A stretch of 64,000 bases of DNA from Pseudomonadales bacterium. Its GTDB lineage: Bacteria > Pseudomonadota > Gammaproteobacteria > Pseudomonadales > Azotimanducaceae. The position numbers were made by a program, and so were the translations under genes. Where the stretch lies: positions 3,658,001 to 3,722,000 of the forward strand of contig WLWP01000001.1 of assembly GCA_012103505.1 (NCBI GenBank), given 5' to 3'. The notes beneath the pieces were generated by a model. It had not been told where the DNA came from and did no database searches. It worked only from the letters and a program-made list of their open reading frames with translations. This document shows, one piece after another, positions 51,417 to 58,752 of this stretch; position 1 is the first letter of the stretch, and each line of letters starts with the position of its first letter.

Positions 51417-51456
51417 GTCTAACGTGTAGTTGGAATCGCTCAACATTGTGCTAGGC
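51417..51456 (+). repeat. attC 41, shortened (40 bp)
   Basis: GTCTAAC at 51417 and GCTAGGC at 51450-51456 with about 26 bp between them. Confidence 0.72.
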
Positions 51457-51459
51457 GTC

Positions 51460-51477
51460 ATGAGTAGATCACCATGA
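51460..51477 (+). CDS. micro leader ORF of cassette 42 (5 codons)
   Basis: ATG AGT AGA TCA CCA TGA (MSRSP), stop overlapping ATG 51474 as ATGA. Confidence 0.5.
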   Translation: MSRSP

Positions 51478-52019
51478 ATTCACAGTCAATAAACAACTGG
51501 ATTCAGGTTGTCACAACACTATCCGTTGCCATCGGTGTTGGCCTCGTTCTCTTTGAACTACGACAGGCGGAACAAATCGCGAGGACTGAGATCGTCTCGA
51601 ACCTACAACGCCTTTTTGTGGAAACTCCCAGGGCCGTCGGCGGTGAGCACTATGCCGAGAGCATAGCCAAAGCGTGCATAGATCCGAGCCAGCTGGTCCC
51701 TGCAGACTATGTAGTACTGAACAGTTACTTCGAGATGATACAGGCGCACACCAATTTGTATCGCTCGACCGAAGCGCATGGGGAGTACGGCATACCTTGG
51801 GAAGCTTACGCTAGAGGTAATTACTCCAAGATCGCCTCATCGAGGCATGGGAGATGGTGGCTCATCCACAACATTCAATCTAGAGACCAACTCTCACCGA
51901 CTCACCGTAGGCTCATCGCAGCCGCGCTAAAAAAAGGTGAGCAAGAAGACTGCTCAGAATACTACCGAGAATTCATGCTACTTGACGGAGCGCGTGATGG
52001 GCTGTCTGATGACGCCTAA
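51474..52019 (+). CDS. cassette 42: single-TM cassette family protein (member 15)
   Basis: 181 residues. NWIQVVTTLSVAIGVGLVLF then ELRQAEQIARTE gives the helix and its basic flank. KACIDPSQLVPADYVVLNSY and HGRWWLIHNIQSRDQLSPTH are features shared with members 7 and 10. It ends LSDDA with the attC stop. Start overlaps the MSRSP leader. Function unknown. Confidence 0.78.
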   Translation: MNSQSINNWIQVVTTLSVAIGVGLVLFELRQAEQIARTEIVSNLQRLFVETPRAVGGEHYAESIAKACIDPSQLVPADYVVLNSYFEMIQAHTNLYRSTEAHGEYGIPWEAYARGNYSKIASSRHGRWWLIHNIQSRDQLSPTHRRLIAAALKKGEQEDCSEYYREFMLLDGARDGLSDDA

Positions 52020-52109
52020 CGATTGCATAGACCGGAACACAGACAGCAGTCTTCGTTGCGCTGCAGCTTCACTCAGCCTCTGTCAACGTCCAATAAAGTG
52101 GTGTTAGCG
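52014..52109 (+). repeat. attC 42 (96 bp, degenerate right core)
   Basis: GCCTAAC at 52014; right end GTTAGCG (52103-52109), one G lost from GTTAGGCG. Confidence 0.82.
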
Positions 52110-52111
52110 TT

Positions 52112-52321
52112 AGATTCCTCGATTCCTTAGATGCAGCTTTCCAGCTGGTCGCCGAAAATCCCCTAGCATTCCCAGATGTCATAGACGACGTTCGCAGATC
52201 CTTGACCAAATCGTTTCCTTACTTGGTACTCTTCGCGTCAGATGAAGAATCAATTCACAAATTGGCGGTCATTCATGCAGCCCAAGATCCTGACCACATT
52301 GCATCTAGGCTTTACGCCTAA
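52112..52321 (+). pseudogene. cassette 43: C-terminal fragment of a RelE/ParE-type toxin
   Basis: Open from the attC edge without a start codon: FLDSLDAAFQLVAENPLAFP, then SFPYLVLFASDEESIHKLAV then IHAAQDPDHIASRLYA and the attC stop. This is the second half of a ParE-family toxin. The N-terminal part and any antitoxin are missing. Confidence 0.78.
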
Positions 52322-52431
52322 CGAGTTGTTGGAACTGACGGCCTATTCGCCACTTCGTTTGCATTGGCTCGCTTCGCTCACCGCAACTTCCCTCGGCTCA
52401 TGGACGGTCGTAGCTCAACACGGTGTTAGGC
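52316..52431 (+). repeat. attC 43 (116 bp)
   Basis: GCCTAAC at 52316 to GTTAGGC at 52425-52431, long central stem like attC 2. Confidence 0.88.
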
Positions 52432-52435
52432 GGAT

Positions 52436-52885
52436 ATGACGACACTAATCCACGAACGAGTAGAAATGTGCAGAAAAGGGACGAATCCAAAGGCGATCTG
52501 TCGTGTCTCCTCAGGTTGGGTTGTTATTGGCGATGTACAATTCGTGCGCGGATACTCGCTGATTCTGCCTGACCCCGTTGTCCCAGATCTAAACTCTCTA
52601 TCGATTCCAGATCGAGAAAGCTTCTTGCGAGAGGTATCCATTGTAGGGGACGCACTACTCCACACAACAGAGGCATATCGAATCAATTACGAGATCCTCG
52701 GAAACACAGAAGCTGCGCTTCACGCTCATATATTTCCTCGATACGAAACTGAGCCTGAAGAACTACGCAAACATCCGGTTTGGTTCTATGATTGGCAAAA
52801 CGCAGTCAAATTTGATGAGATAACGGACGGCCAACTTGTGGCGAATATTCGAAATTATCTTCAAAAAGAAGGTGTTGCGATATAG
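52436..52885 (+). CDS. cassette 44: HIT-like nucleotide hydrolase
   Basis: 149 residues from ATG 52436. NYEILGNTEAALHAHIFPRY is the HIT region (two of the three histidines, LHAHxxPR; the first is Leu), preceded by DRESFLREVSIVGDALLHTT. HIT proteins hydrolyse or transfer nucleoside phosphates. The loss of the first His is common in related subfamilies. Substrate unknown. Confidence 0.8.
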   Translation: MTTLIHERVEMCRKGTNPKAICRVSSGWVVIGDVQFVRGYSLILPDPVVPDLNSLSIPDRESFLREVSIVGDALLHTTEAYRINYEILGNTEAALHAHIFPRYETEPEELRKHPVWFYDWQNAVKFDEITDGQLVANIRNYLQKEGVAI

Positions 52886-52947
52886 CGTGTTAGGACAACC
52901 ATTAGGCTCACGCTACAAGATTTGCGCTGCACAGGTTTTCAGTTTTC

Positions 52948-53044
52948 GCCTAACGTGTAGTTGGAGTGGATGGCCGACCCCAGGTTCGGTTTTGCTGCTG
53001 CAAAACCTCCCTGGCCTCAACCATCACTCAACATGACGGTAGGC
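52948..53044 (+). repeat. attC 44 (97 bp, degenerate)
   Basis: GCCTAAC at 52948; right core GGTAGGC (53038-53044). A poorly matching extension copy (GCTGCACAGGTTTTCAGTTT) precedes it. Confidence 0.8.
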
Positions 53045-53070
53045 GTCATATAACGACGTTCAGAGGACTC

Positions 53071-53169
53071 ATGACCGGATACGAACTAGCTGGCTACGCT
53101 GCTAAAGGTGCTACGGTGCTGAGTAACTTCCTGTCATCAACTACCATTTACTTTTCTGTGATCAGGTGA
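53071..53169 (+). pseudogene. cassette 45: truncated small membrane protein
   Basis: 32 residues: TGYELAGYAAKGATVLSNFL then SSTTIYFSVIR. The opening is like the ORF at 55182 (SNYELADYTSTVTSNFLTCI) and the start of the cassette 23 protein. The rest of the cassette (to 53264) is not readable in this frame and has AGTTTAC-free, unrelated sequence. Confidence 0.5.
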
Positions 53170-53264
53170 CGCCCCCAGCGGGAACGAAATTCAACTGATG
53201 GGACAGATCTCCAACGATCTAAGTGGTAAGGTCGTAGACGATGAAGGAGCGACTTACTAGTGAC

Positions 53265-53363
53265 GCCTAACGAGTGCATTGACTGGACGACTGACAGCAA
53301 TGTTCGATCTGTTCCCGCAGCCCTGCGCTTCTGTCGATCACTAGTCATACTGTGGTGTTAGGC
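53265..53363 (+). repeat. attC 45 (99 bp)
   Basis: GCCTAAC at 53265 to GTTAGGC at 53357-53363. Confidence 0.9.
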
Positions 53364-53366
53364 GTC

Positions 53367-53771
53367 ATGGGGCACTCAACAGAACTGAAAAAGGATGAAT
53401 GCCCGCTATGCCAGTCTTTGGCTGACGTCCAGCTTCCTGACTGGTCAGGTGGGAAGCTCTTGGTTCGTTGTGACACCGGCGGAAAATTTGCAACTAACTA
53501 CCCAGCGATCGCTGCATTCCAGGAGCTCGGCGAGGATCAAAGAATTCTACTTCAATGGCTTAGAGATCAAATTAGACGCTCACCTGAGATGGTTAACATT
53601 ACAAAGAATGAGCATGGCGTGATCACCGCAAGATCTTCAAAGCCTTTAACTAAGTTGCAAAAGAAAATGAGAAGTAGAAGGGTCACGAGACCGAATGAAT
53701 CGACCACTTCAACCATGATTTACTTCGCAGGTTCACCAGATTCTAGTCCCAATGAGTCACGTGATGACTGA
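53367..53771 (+). CDS. cassette 46: small CxxC protein of unknown function
   Basis: 134 residues from ATG 53367, the GTCATG after the attC core. KKDECPLCQSLADVQLPDWS and LLVRCDTGGKFATNYPAIAA have a single CxxC plus one Cys, suggesting a metal site. The C-terminal half is basic and low in hydrophobics (KPLTKLQKKMRSRRVTRP). The stop TGA shares a base with the next start (TGATG). Confidence 0.58.
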   Translation: MGHSTELKKDECPLCQSLADVQLPDWSGGKLLVRCDTGGKFATNYPAIAAFQELGEDQRILLQWLRDQIRRSPEMVNITKNEHGVITARSSKPLTKLQKKMRSRRVTRPNESTTSTMIYFAGSPDSSPNESRDD

Positions 53772-53968
53772 TGACGCTTAACGAGCGACTGCGGATGGAA
53801 CTTCAGGGAGATGAATCTGGCGCAAGAGAATGCTTAGGGAGTTTCCATGCTAGCCCACCGCTACCGGGACATTTGATGGCATACATATCCCAATGCGAAC
53901 AGGGAGCAAACAAGGTAGAGCCTATGTCGGAAACCTACGTGTTCCTTAAGGCACAAGATTGTGTCTAA
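53771..53968 (+). CDS. cassette 46/47: small ORF overlapping the upstream stop
   Basis: 65 residues. ATG 53771 overlaps the previous stop; the first codons run through a degenerate attC left core (GCTTAAC at 53776). It ends at the TAA within GTCTAAC (53963-53969), the left core of a degenerate attC, as cassette genes often do. Sequence TLNERLRMELQGDESGAREC then LGSFHASPPLPG is not recognised. May be spurious. Confidence 0.35.
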   Translation: MTLNERLRMELQGDESGARECLGSFHASPPLPGHLMAYISQCEQGANKVEPMSETYVFLKAQDCV

Positions 53969-54044
53969 CGATGATAGAAACCTTGCACGTACCCACGCTC
54001 AGCTCGCTCCTTACACCAGCTCTCCACTCAAGTTGGAGTTAGGT
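53963..54044 (+). repeat. attC 46, degenerate (82 bp)
   Basis: GTCTAAC at 53963 and GTTAGGT at 54038-54044 with CTCCACTCAAG before the right core. This is the last site I can recognise. Confidence 0.6.
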
Positions 54045-54046
54045 TG

Positions 54047-54559
54047 ATGGATCCGCAATCAGCCCTAACAACTGTTGCAGAAGTAGGCATCGGCATCGCC
54101 GGTTTTTCTACCATCGCAGCTGCATTTGCATCTCAAGCCCAATTCGCACAAAGAATTGTGGTGTGGGTGAAGCTGCGCACCCTACTCGTCACCAGTGCGG
54201 CTGTAGTTTTCTTCTCATTCCTCCCAATGATCATGTTCCGAACAGGACTCGAGGAAGCGACAAACTGGACTATATGTAGCAGCGTCTACATCGCATGGAT
54301 AGTGGGCGTTAGGGTTAGTCTATTTTTCGACACTGACTTTGAATCAGCTGACTACGTAACCAGTCGATTTTACGGTTCGGTCGGAATGGTCAGTTTACTC
54401 TTTCACGCGTACAACGTTGTTGCCGGTGCCACCGATTGGCCATATTTGGCCGCGCTTGTAACTGGACTTTTCATCGCATCCTTCCATTTTTTCCTGCTGA
54501 TTAGAGATCTAGTTCGAGGATCGGACCCAACCAATCCAGAGGAAAAAAAGGATGCCTAA
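54047..54559 (+). CDS. four-TM cassette family protein
   Basis: 170 residues from ATG 54047; a TTG at 54044 is possible. ALTTVAEVGIGIAGFSTIAA is the family opening, followed by helices LLVTSAAVVFFSFLPMIMF, SVYIAWIVGVRVSLFF and AALVTGLFIASFHFFLLI. It ends KKDA with the TAA of a GCCTAAC (54554-54560), so it still looks like a cassette although no right core follows. Function unknown. Confidence 0.74.
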   Translation: MDPQSALTTVAEVGIGIAGFSTIAAAFASQAQFAQRIVVWVKLRTLLVTSAAVVFFSFLPMIMFRTGLEEATNWTICSSVYIAWIVGVRVSLFFDTDFESADYVTSRFYGSVGMVSLLFHAYNVVAGATDWPYLAALVTGLFIASFHFFLLIRDLVRGSDPTNPEEKKDA

Positions 54560-54560
54560 C
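54554..54560 (+). repeat. isolated attC left core
   Basis: GCCTAAC supplies the stop of the gene before it. The next 147 bp show no GTTAGGC and no gene. Confidence 0.45.
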
Positions 54561-54707
54561 AAAGGCACGGATCAGCACTACGAGTACAGACGAAGCAAAT
54601 CCTGCGTGTATGTCCATTTGGGCGCATTTGGGCGACACGCGACATCAATTCGATGAGCGTACTCGAGGCGGCGTTTAGATGGCGATCACAAATGCAAGGA
54701 ATCCGCC

Positions 54708-55124
54708 ATGACCATGCTTGAAGTATTACTAGCTTTCTCAGCAGCGTACTTCACTCTTCTTCTCCTTCTAGAGGTCGTTGTGTGGAAGACACAACCCAAC
54801 ATGGAGAACGCCGTGACCTTGTTTGTGCCTCAAGGGGATAGTGTACTTACTCGCAAACTTTACGGTTTTGATTACAACCACAAGCTGTACGTGTCTTCTA
54901 ACCACTGGTTTCGTCATTGGTATCACGCCATTCTTAGGAACCCGCAGATTGATGTTGAGCATGCGGGGAATGTTAAACCCTACACAATCATCCCCATTGA
55001 GGGAGACGAACGGGCGGAGATCGCTCGTGAGTACAAAATGGGGTTCGTGCTCAGATTGATGTGTGGATTCGCACCTAGGCGCTTTCTTAGACTCGACCCT
55101 ATGGGCGGCGAAGATGGCGTCTGA
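54708..55124 (+). CDS. membrane-anchored small protein, possibly split-barrel fold
   Basis: 138 residues. One N-terminal helix (MLEVLLAFSAAYFTLLLLLE), then KLYVSSNHWFRHWYHAILRN and VKPYTIIPIEGDERAEIARE, which resemble the F420/FMN-dependent nitroreductase-like (DUF385) proteins in layout (SANWPRAWYNNALANP-like). Resemblance is from memory of the pattern and weak. No attC at its end. Confidence 0.5.
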   Translation: MTMLEVLLAFSAAYFTLLLLLEVVVWKTQPNMENAVTLFVPQGDSVLTRKLYGFDYNHKLYVSSNHWFRHWYHAILRNPQIDVEHAGNVKPYTIIPIEGDERAEIAREYKMGFVLRLMCGFAPRRFLRLDPMGGEDGV

Positions 55125-55181
55125 CATTCATATTGTGTCGCTGGGCATGATGGCCCCGTTCTCAAACATCGAAAACACTAC

Positions 55182-55280
55182 ATGAGCAACTACGAACTAG
55201 CCGATTATACGTCCACGGTGACGAGTAACTTCTTGACCTGTATCACCATCTACTTTTTCTATCATAACCGCCAACGATGA
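55182..55280 (+). pseudogene. truncated small membrane protein, sibling of 53071
   Basis: 32 residues SNYELADYTSTVTSNFLTCI then TIYFFYHNRQR. Like 53071 only the first transmembrane segment survives. Confidence 0.45.
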
Positions 55281-55362
55281 CCGCCATCGCTCGAATCAAT
55301 GCCGTCGCAACCCAATCACACTGCAAGCCATTGCGGGCAAACTAGCGTTAGGAGAATAGTTA

Positions 55363-55653
55363 GTGCATGCCAAACATCTGCCGCTATCCCACCTTCCAAG
55401 CCTGGGCGCCACATCGGCTCAATTGTTAGCCGAAGTAGGGATAGAAGATGTGCATTCACTGCAAGAGCACGGCGCGGTAGGCAGTTTCACCGCGTTACGA
55501 ATGCAATTTGGTAAGCGGATAACGGTCAATTGGATCTATGCACTAGAGTGCGCTGTACTGGGGATTCACTGGCGCGTATTGAGCAGTGAACGCAAAGCCG
55601 AGCTTCGTTCAATAGCCCATCAAATCATCGCTGATCTTGATAGAGTGATATGA
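55363..55653 (+). CDS. TfoX/Sxy C-terminal domain protein
   Basis: 96 residues from GTG 55363. LPSLGATSAQLLAEVGIEDV, EHGAVGSFTALR, NWIYALECAVLGIHWRVLSS and RKAELRSI match the TfoX C-terminal helix-hairpin domain. The N-terminal TfoX domain is absent. In full-length TfoX this part helps activate competence genes; a stand-alone form has no known role. A GTTAGGA at 55347 just upstream could be a decayed attC core. Confidence 0.75.
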   Translation: MHAKHLPLSHLPSLGATSAQLLAEVGIEDVHSLQEHGAVGSFTALRMQFGKRITVNWIYALECAVLGIHWRVLSSERKAELRSIAHQIIADLDRVI

Positions 55654-55748
55654 CGTTGCCTGAAACAATCCAGAACAACCACACTTGGTTGTTTGGTACT
55701 TGGCAATGTTACGAAACTCATCAAATGCAATCACGAACGGAATAGAAG

Positions 55749-56180
55749 ATGACCTCTGAAGGTGAAATCCTGAAACTGATGAACGACTACTGCTACGCAA
55801 TCGACAGCGGCGATCTCAAAACTTTCGGTCAGCTGTTGAAGCACGCAGAATGGATTGCTGAAGGGAAAAAGCCAGGTAAAGAATCTCAATCAAATCTGAT
55901 TTTGTATGAGGATGGCACCCCTCGGACAAAACATACCCTAAGCAACATCAGTATCGAGATTGATGAAGCAGGAGGTACGGCCAAAGCACATAGCTATGTC
56001 ACCGTATTCCAACAGACCGAAGCGTTGCCTCTTCAGCCGATCTACTCTGGTGACTATTTTGACGAGTTCGAGCGCGTTAACGGTATGTGGCAGTTTTCTA
56101 GAAGAGAGATTCGCAATTCATTGATCGGCAATATGAGCGCCCATCTCAAAAATCCGTCAATAACAATACCGGGGGCATGA
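55749..56180 (+). CDS. SnoaL/NTF2-like domain protein
   Basis: 143 residues. EILKLMNDYCYAIDSGDLKT opens an NTF2-like cone fold; TKHTLSNISIEIDEAGGTAK and SYVTVFQQ are its strands and RVNGMWQFSRREI the last one. Members are hydratases, isomerases or ligand-binding proteins; catalytic residues cannot be assigned. No signal peptide. Confidence 0.75.
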   Translation: MTSEGEILKLMNDYCYAIDSGDLKTFGQLLKHAEWIAEGKKPGKESQSNLILYEDGTPRTKHTLSNISIEIDEAGGTAKAHSYVTVFQQTEALPLQPIYSGDYFDEFERVNGMWQFSRREIRNSLIGNMSAHLKNPSITIPGA

Positions 56181-56293
56181 CGTGCAAACTACGGTCTATC
56201 GATCCATCATCAACGCTCGCAGGAAAGAGGGAAAAACAGCGCACCACGTTCCTTTTCGACCTCGATGTGGAGAACGACTTCTTTAACGCCTAA
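56177..56293 (+). CDS. possible small ORF ending at an attC-like core
   Basis: 38 codons from ATG 56177, overlapping the previous stop as ATGA, and ending FFNA at a TAA inside GCCTAAA (56287-56293). The ending resembles attC-supplied stops. No recognised sequence; weak. Confidence 0.25.
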   Translation: MTCKLRSIDPSSTLAGKREKQRTTFLFDLDVENDFFNA

Positions 56294-56401
56294 ACAACAA
56301 CTCCTAGCCGAGTCGCAAGTATTGATAGCGGGAATCTTCCGTCTACAGTGGTCTTCTTCTCGGAGAAGTTAGTACAATTAGCTCAAATCGAGGAAGTAAT
56401 T

Positions 56402-56851
56402 TTGAAATCAATCACACTCACAATCGGACTTTTCGTACTCCTACCCGTTATTGCACAGGCGGAAACCCACGCAGAGGTGCAAGCGGCACTGGATTATCAA
56501 CTACCCGCAAACACCTGCGGCAAGCCGATCGCAGTATCTGGTGACAGCAGTAGCGCCCCACCACCAACACAGTCCAGCGGCAGCGTTGCGGTGTTTGAGG
56601 GCACAAGCTCGGCATCCGTGAGCGACGTTGATGGCTACTCGCGTAAGCGACTGGAACGCAAAGAAAAACGGCGTAAGAAGTGCGTGGCCAGTTACAAAGA
56701 TGGTCTGCTGGGCGATATGGAAACATTGAAAGACAGCGCCAAACATGGGCTGACAGAAGGCCAGGCAAAAGCCATTCTTGGTAGCATGGCACTCATCCAA
56801 AAAGTTTACATGACCCAAAATGGTGTTCTTGAGGCTGATCAGAATCAGTAG
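56402..56851 (+). CDS. secreted protein of unknown function
   Basis: 149 residues from TTG 56402, with GAGGAAG 6-12 bp upstream. Signal peptide KSITLTIGLFVLLPVIAQA. The mature part has a Ser-rich linker (SGDSSSAPPPTQSSGSVAV) and a strongly basic helix (RKRLERKEKRRKKCVASYKD), with two cysteines. Not recognised. The upstream open frame has no ribosome site. Confidence 0.6.
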   Translation: MKSITLTIGLFVLLPVIAQAETHAEVQAALDYQLPANTCGKPIAVSGDSSSAPPPTQSSGSVAVFEGTSSASVSDVDGYSRKRLERKEKRRKKCVASYKDGLLGDMETLKDSAKHGLTEGQAKAILGSMALIQKVYMTQNGVLEADQNQ

Positions 56852-56893
56852 AGTGGCCCACGGCATCGTTCTCACACGAGCGGGTTTGGCCAG

Positions 56894-57280
56894 ATGATTG
56901 GTTACATAACCATTGGGACCAACGACCGCGAACGCGCCGCCGTCTTTTACGATGCCCTCCTGGCAGAAATTGGTGCGCGACGTGTTATGACAGATGAACG
57001 GATGCTCGGCTGGGCACGATCTAAGGATGAGCCGATGTTTTCCGTGACCACGCCATACGACCAAAACCAAGCAACCGTTGGCAATGGCGTGATGATCGCA
57101 CTCGATGTGGACAGTCCTGACAACGTTGACCGCGTTTACGCCAAGGCTATTGAGCTGGGAGGGAGTGACGAAGGCCACCCACATGACCGTGGTTCAACGA
57201 TGGGTTTCTATGGTGGTTACTTTAGAGACCTCGATGGCAACAAACTCGTCGCTTACTGCCTAGTGCCTACTTCTGGGTAG
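56894..57280 (+). CDS. VOC (glyoxalase/bleomycin resistance) family protein
   Basis: 128 residues. IGYITIGTNDRERAAVFYDA opens a vicinal oxygen chelate fold; MIALDVDSPDNVDRVYAKAI, GGSDEGHPHDRG and YFRDLDGNKLVAYC complete it. The conserved acidic residue near the end (DLDGN) is present, the first His is replaced. Typical of stand-alone VOC proteins of unknown substrate, often found in cassettes. Confidence 0.82.
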   Translation: MIGYITIGTNDRERAAVFYDALLAEIGARRVMTDERMLGWARSKDEPMFSVTTPYDQNQATVGNGVMIALDVDSPDNVDRVYAKAIELGGSDEGHPHDRGSTMGFYGGYFRDLDGNKLVAYCLVPTSG

Positions 57281-57288
57281 GAGGGTGC

Positions 57289-57681
57289 GTGAAACTAGCT
57301 AAGCTGGTTCTCTGGGCAGGTGCAGGATTCTTCCTCATTTATGGTCTGATATTCTCGATATTCCCTTCTTCATTTTCAGACTTAGTGACCGGCAGCTCTC
57401 CGAATTCCGTCTCTGGCATCGTCGATTTTCGTGCCACGTATGGTGGTATGACCCTTGCTGTGGGACTTGCGCTCGCGCTGGCCGCCCGACACCCCAGCGG
57501 CGTGAAGCTTGGCCTATGGGGTTTCGTCATTTTGATGCTTGGGATGGCGTGCGCGCGCTCTATCGGGATTGTCGTTGATGGCATGCCAAACACGTTGATG
57601 TTCGTCTATCTTGTGGGAGAACTACTGAGCGCAGGTCTCGCCTGGTTCGCGTTGACTAGACTCGATGACCGAGCTTCTTAG
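57289..57681 (+). CDS. DUF4345-like four-TM protein
   Basis: 130 residues from GTG 57289, 8 bp after the VOC gene. Four helices: LVLWAGAGFFLIYGLIF, GGMTLAVGLALALAA, GFVILMLGMACARSIGI and FVYLVGELLSAGLAWFAL. DFRATYGGMTLAVGL and ARSIGIVVDG are the DUF4345 signature. Function unknown. Confidence 0.75.
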   Translation: MKLAKLVLWAGAGFFLIYGLIFSIFPSSFSDLVTGSSPNSVSGIVDFRATYGGMTLAVGLALALAARHPSGVKLGLWGFVILMLGMACARSIGIVVDGMPNTLMFVYLVGELLSAGLAWFALTRLDDRAS

Positions 57682-57711
57682 AATCCGTTTGTCTCACCAG
57701 GAGTTAGACAA

Positions 57712-58182
57712 GTGAATTGGGAAGCCATCGGCGCTATCGGAGAAATCGTAGGGGCACTCGCCGTCGTCATCTCGCTGGTCTATCTTGCGCTACAAATTAG
57801 AACTCAAAATCGGGAAGCTAAGCTTTCCTCAATCCACGAGATCACCACCGCCCACCGAGATGTACTCTCGCAACTGCAAAACCCAAACATCTCTGACATA
57901 TGGGTTGAGGCGACGACAGATTTTGAGAATCTTGAGCCATCAAAACAAGTTCGTTTCGTCTCTGTCGCCGTCAATATCTACAAAGTCTCTGAGGAGGCCT
58001 ACTATCAAGCCCAATCAGGCCGCCTGGAAAGCCACATCTGGCAGGGAATGGTGGCACAGCTGAGTGAATTCCATTCATGGCCAGGCGCCCAACAAGTCTG
58101 GCGGTTTAGGCAGTCAAACTTCAGCCAGCCGTTTATCGATTTTGTCGATAGCATCGCACCACCTACTCTTAAAGATAATTAG
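57712..58182 (+). CDS. single-TM cassette family protein (member 16, outside the attC array)
   Basis: 156 residues from GTG 57712 with AGGAG upstream. NWEAIGAIGEIVGALAVVIS then LVYLALQIRTQ is nearly the consensus N-terminus. The C-terminus AQQVWRFRQSNFSQPFIDFV shows the family end motif (single Trp, F..FV). No attC is visible on either side, so it links the flank to the cassette array. Confidence 0.8.
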   Translation: MNWEAIGAIGEIVGALAVVISLVYLALQIRTQNREAKLSSIHEITTAHRDVLSQLQNPNISDIWVEATTDFENLEPSKQVRFVSVAVNIYKVSEEAYYQAQSGRLESHIWQGMVAQLSEFHSWPGAQQVWRFRQSNFSQPFIDFVDSIAPPTLKDN

Positions 58183-58186
58183 ATAG

Positions 58187-58558
58187 CTATCCTGCAATTA
58201 GCGGTAGATAGACTTCTCTGACAATTTTCCCCTCAGCTACCGTGAATAGTCCGACTTCTGTCATCTGGTTGCGACTGCCTTCCATCGTCACATCCATCCA
58301 AAACTTAACGACAAACTGATCATCACCGGAGCCAGCGTAGGGACCTTCTGCTGTCGTCTCGTGGGTGGTTGCTGCGCTATCCCACCAGGCGTGTTTCTCG
58401 CGTACGGCCTCAATACCTTCCCAGGTTTGAGCTTCGCCACCATCACTTCCTCCCTCGACACTGACGATGTTGTCCGCATAAAGTTCATCGAGCGCTTGCG
58501 GATCTTTGCCTGCACTGGTGAGCTCCACGAGTCGCTTGCCTACCGCTGTTGTATCCAT
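58187..58558 (-). CDS. SnoaL/NTF2-like domain protein
   Basis: 123 residues from ATG 58558 with GGAG 9 bp upstream. TTAVGKRLVELTSAGKDPQA then LDELYADNIVSVEG, KHAWWDSAATTHETTAEGPY, FVVKFWMDVT and VGLFTVAEGKIVREVY are the strands of the NTF2-like fold. It is convergent with member 16 and separated by 4 bp. A further upstream in-frame Met lacks a ribosome site. Confidence 0.78.
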   Translation of the reverse strand: MDTTAVGKRLVELTSAGKDPQALDELYADNIVSVEGGSDGGEAQTWEGIEAVREKHAWWDSAATTHETTAEGPYAGSGDDQFVVKFWMDVTMEGSRNQMTEVGLFTVAEGKIVREVYLPLIAG

Positions 58559-58752
58559 GACTTCATCTCCGGGTTTATGAATGACCACTATACCTAGGGG
58601 CTCCTGACAGGGCCTGTCAGGAGAGTGACAGGAATTAGCGAAAGTTCTGTTTGGGATTTAACACGCGTCGCAACCTGGCTTACAGTGAGCGGCGTACAAA
58701 CGATGCCACCATGATTAGATGCCACGATGATTAAAAGAACGGGGGACAGAGC

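Larger units (their letters stand above)
26777..54044 (+). mobile_element. sedentary chromosomal integron: broken integrase, attI region and about 45 cassettes
   Basis: An integrase remnant on the minus strand is followed by an attI-like region and a long run of short, mostly plus-strand genes, each ended by an attC-like repeat bounded by GCCTAAC and GTTAGGC. About 47 sites or remnants were located. Two cassettes carry their genes in reverse (VapBC and a HigBA-like module). The last recognisable site is degenerate at 53963-54044. Intact sites dominate up to 43.5 kb; collapsed or half sites cluster between 43.5 and 51.5 kb. Confidence 0.93.

Noticed and set aside
28115..53363. CRISPR array
   Set aside because: The regular repeats are attC sites: 97-99 bp, imperfect inverted repeats with recombinase cores, separated by genes of 350-700 bp, not 30-bp repeats with short spacers.
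54560..54707. A full attC after the gene at 54047
   Set aside because: Only the left core is present; GTTTAGA at 54674 does not match a right core convincingly.
56501..57184. Minus-strand ORF of 227 codons
   Set aside because: Antisense to a signal-peptide gene and to a clear VOC gene; a shadow frame.
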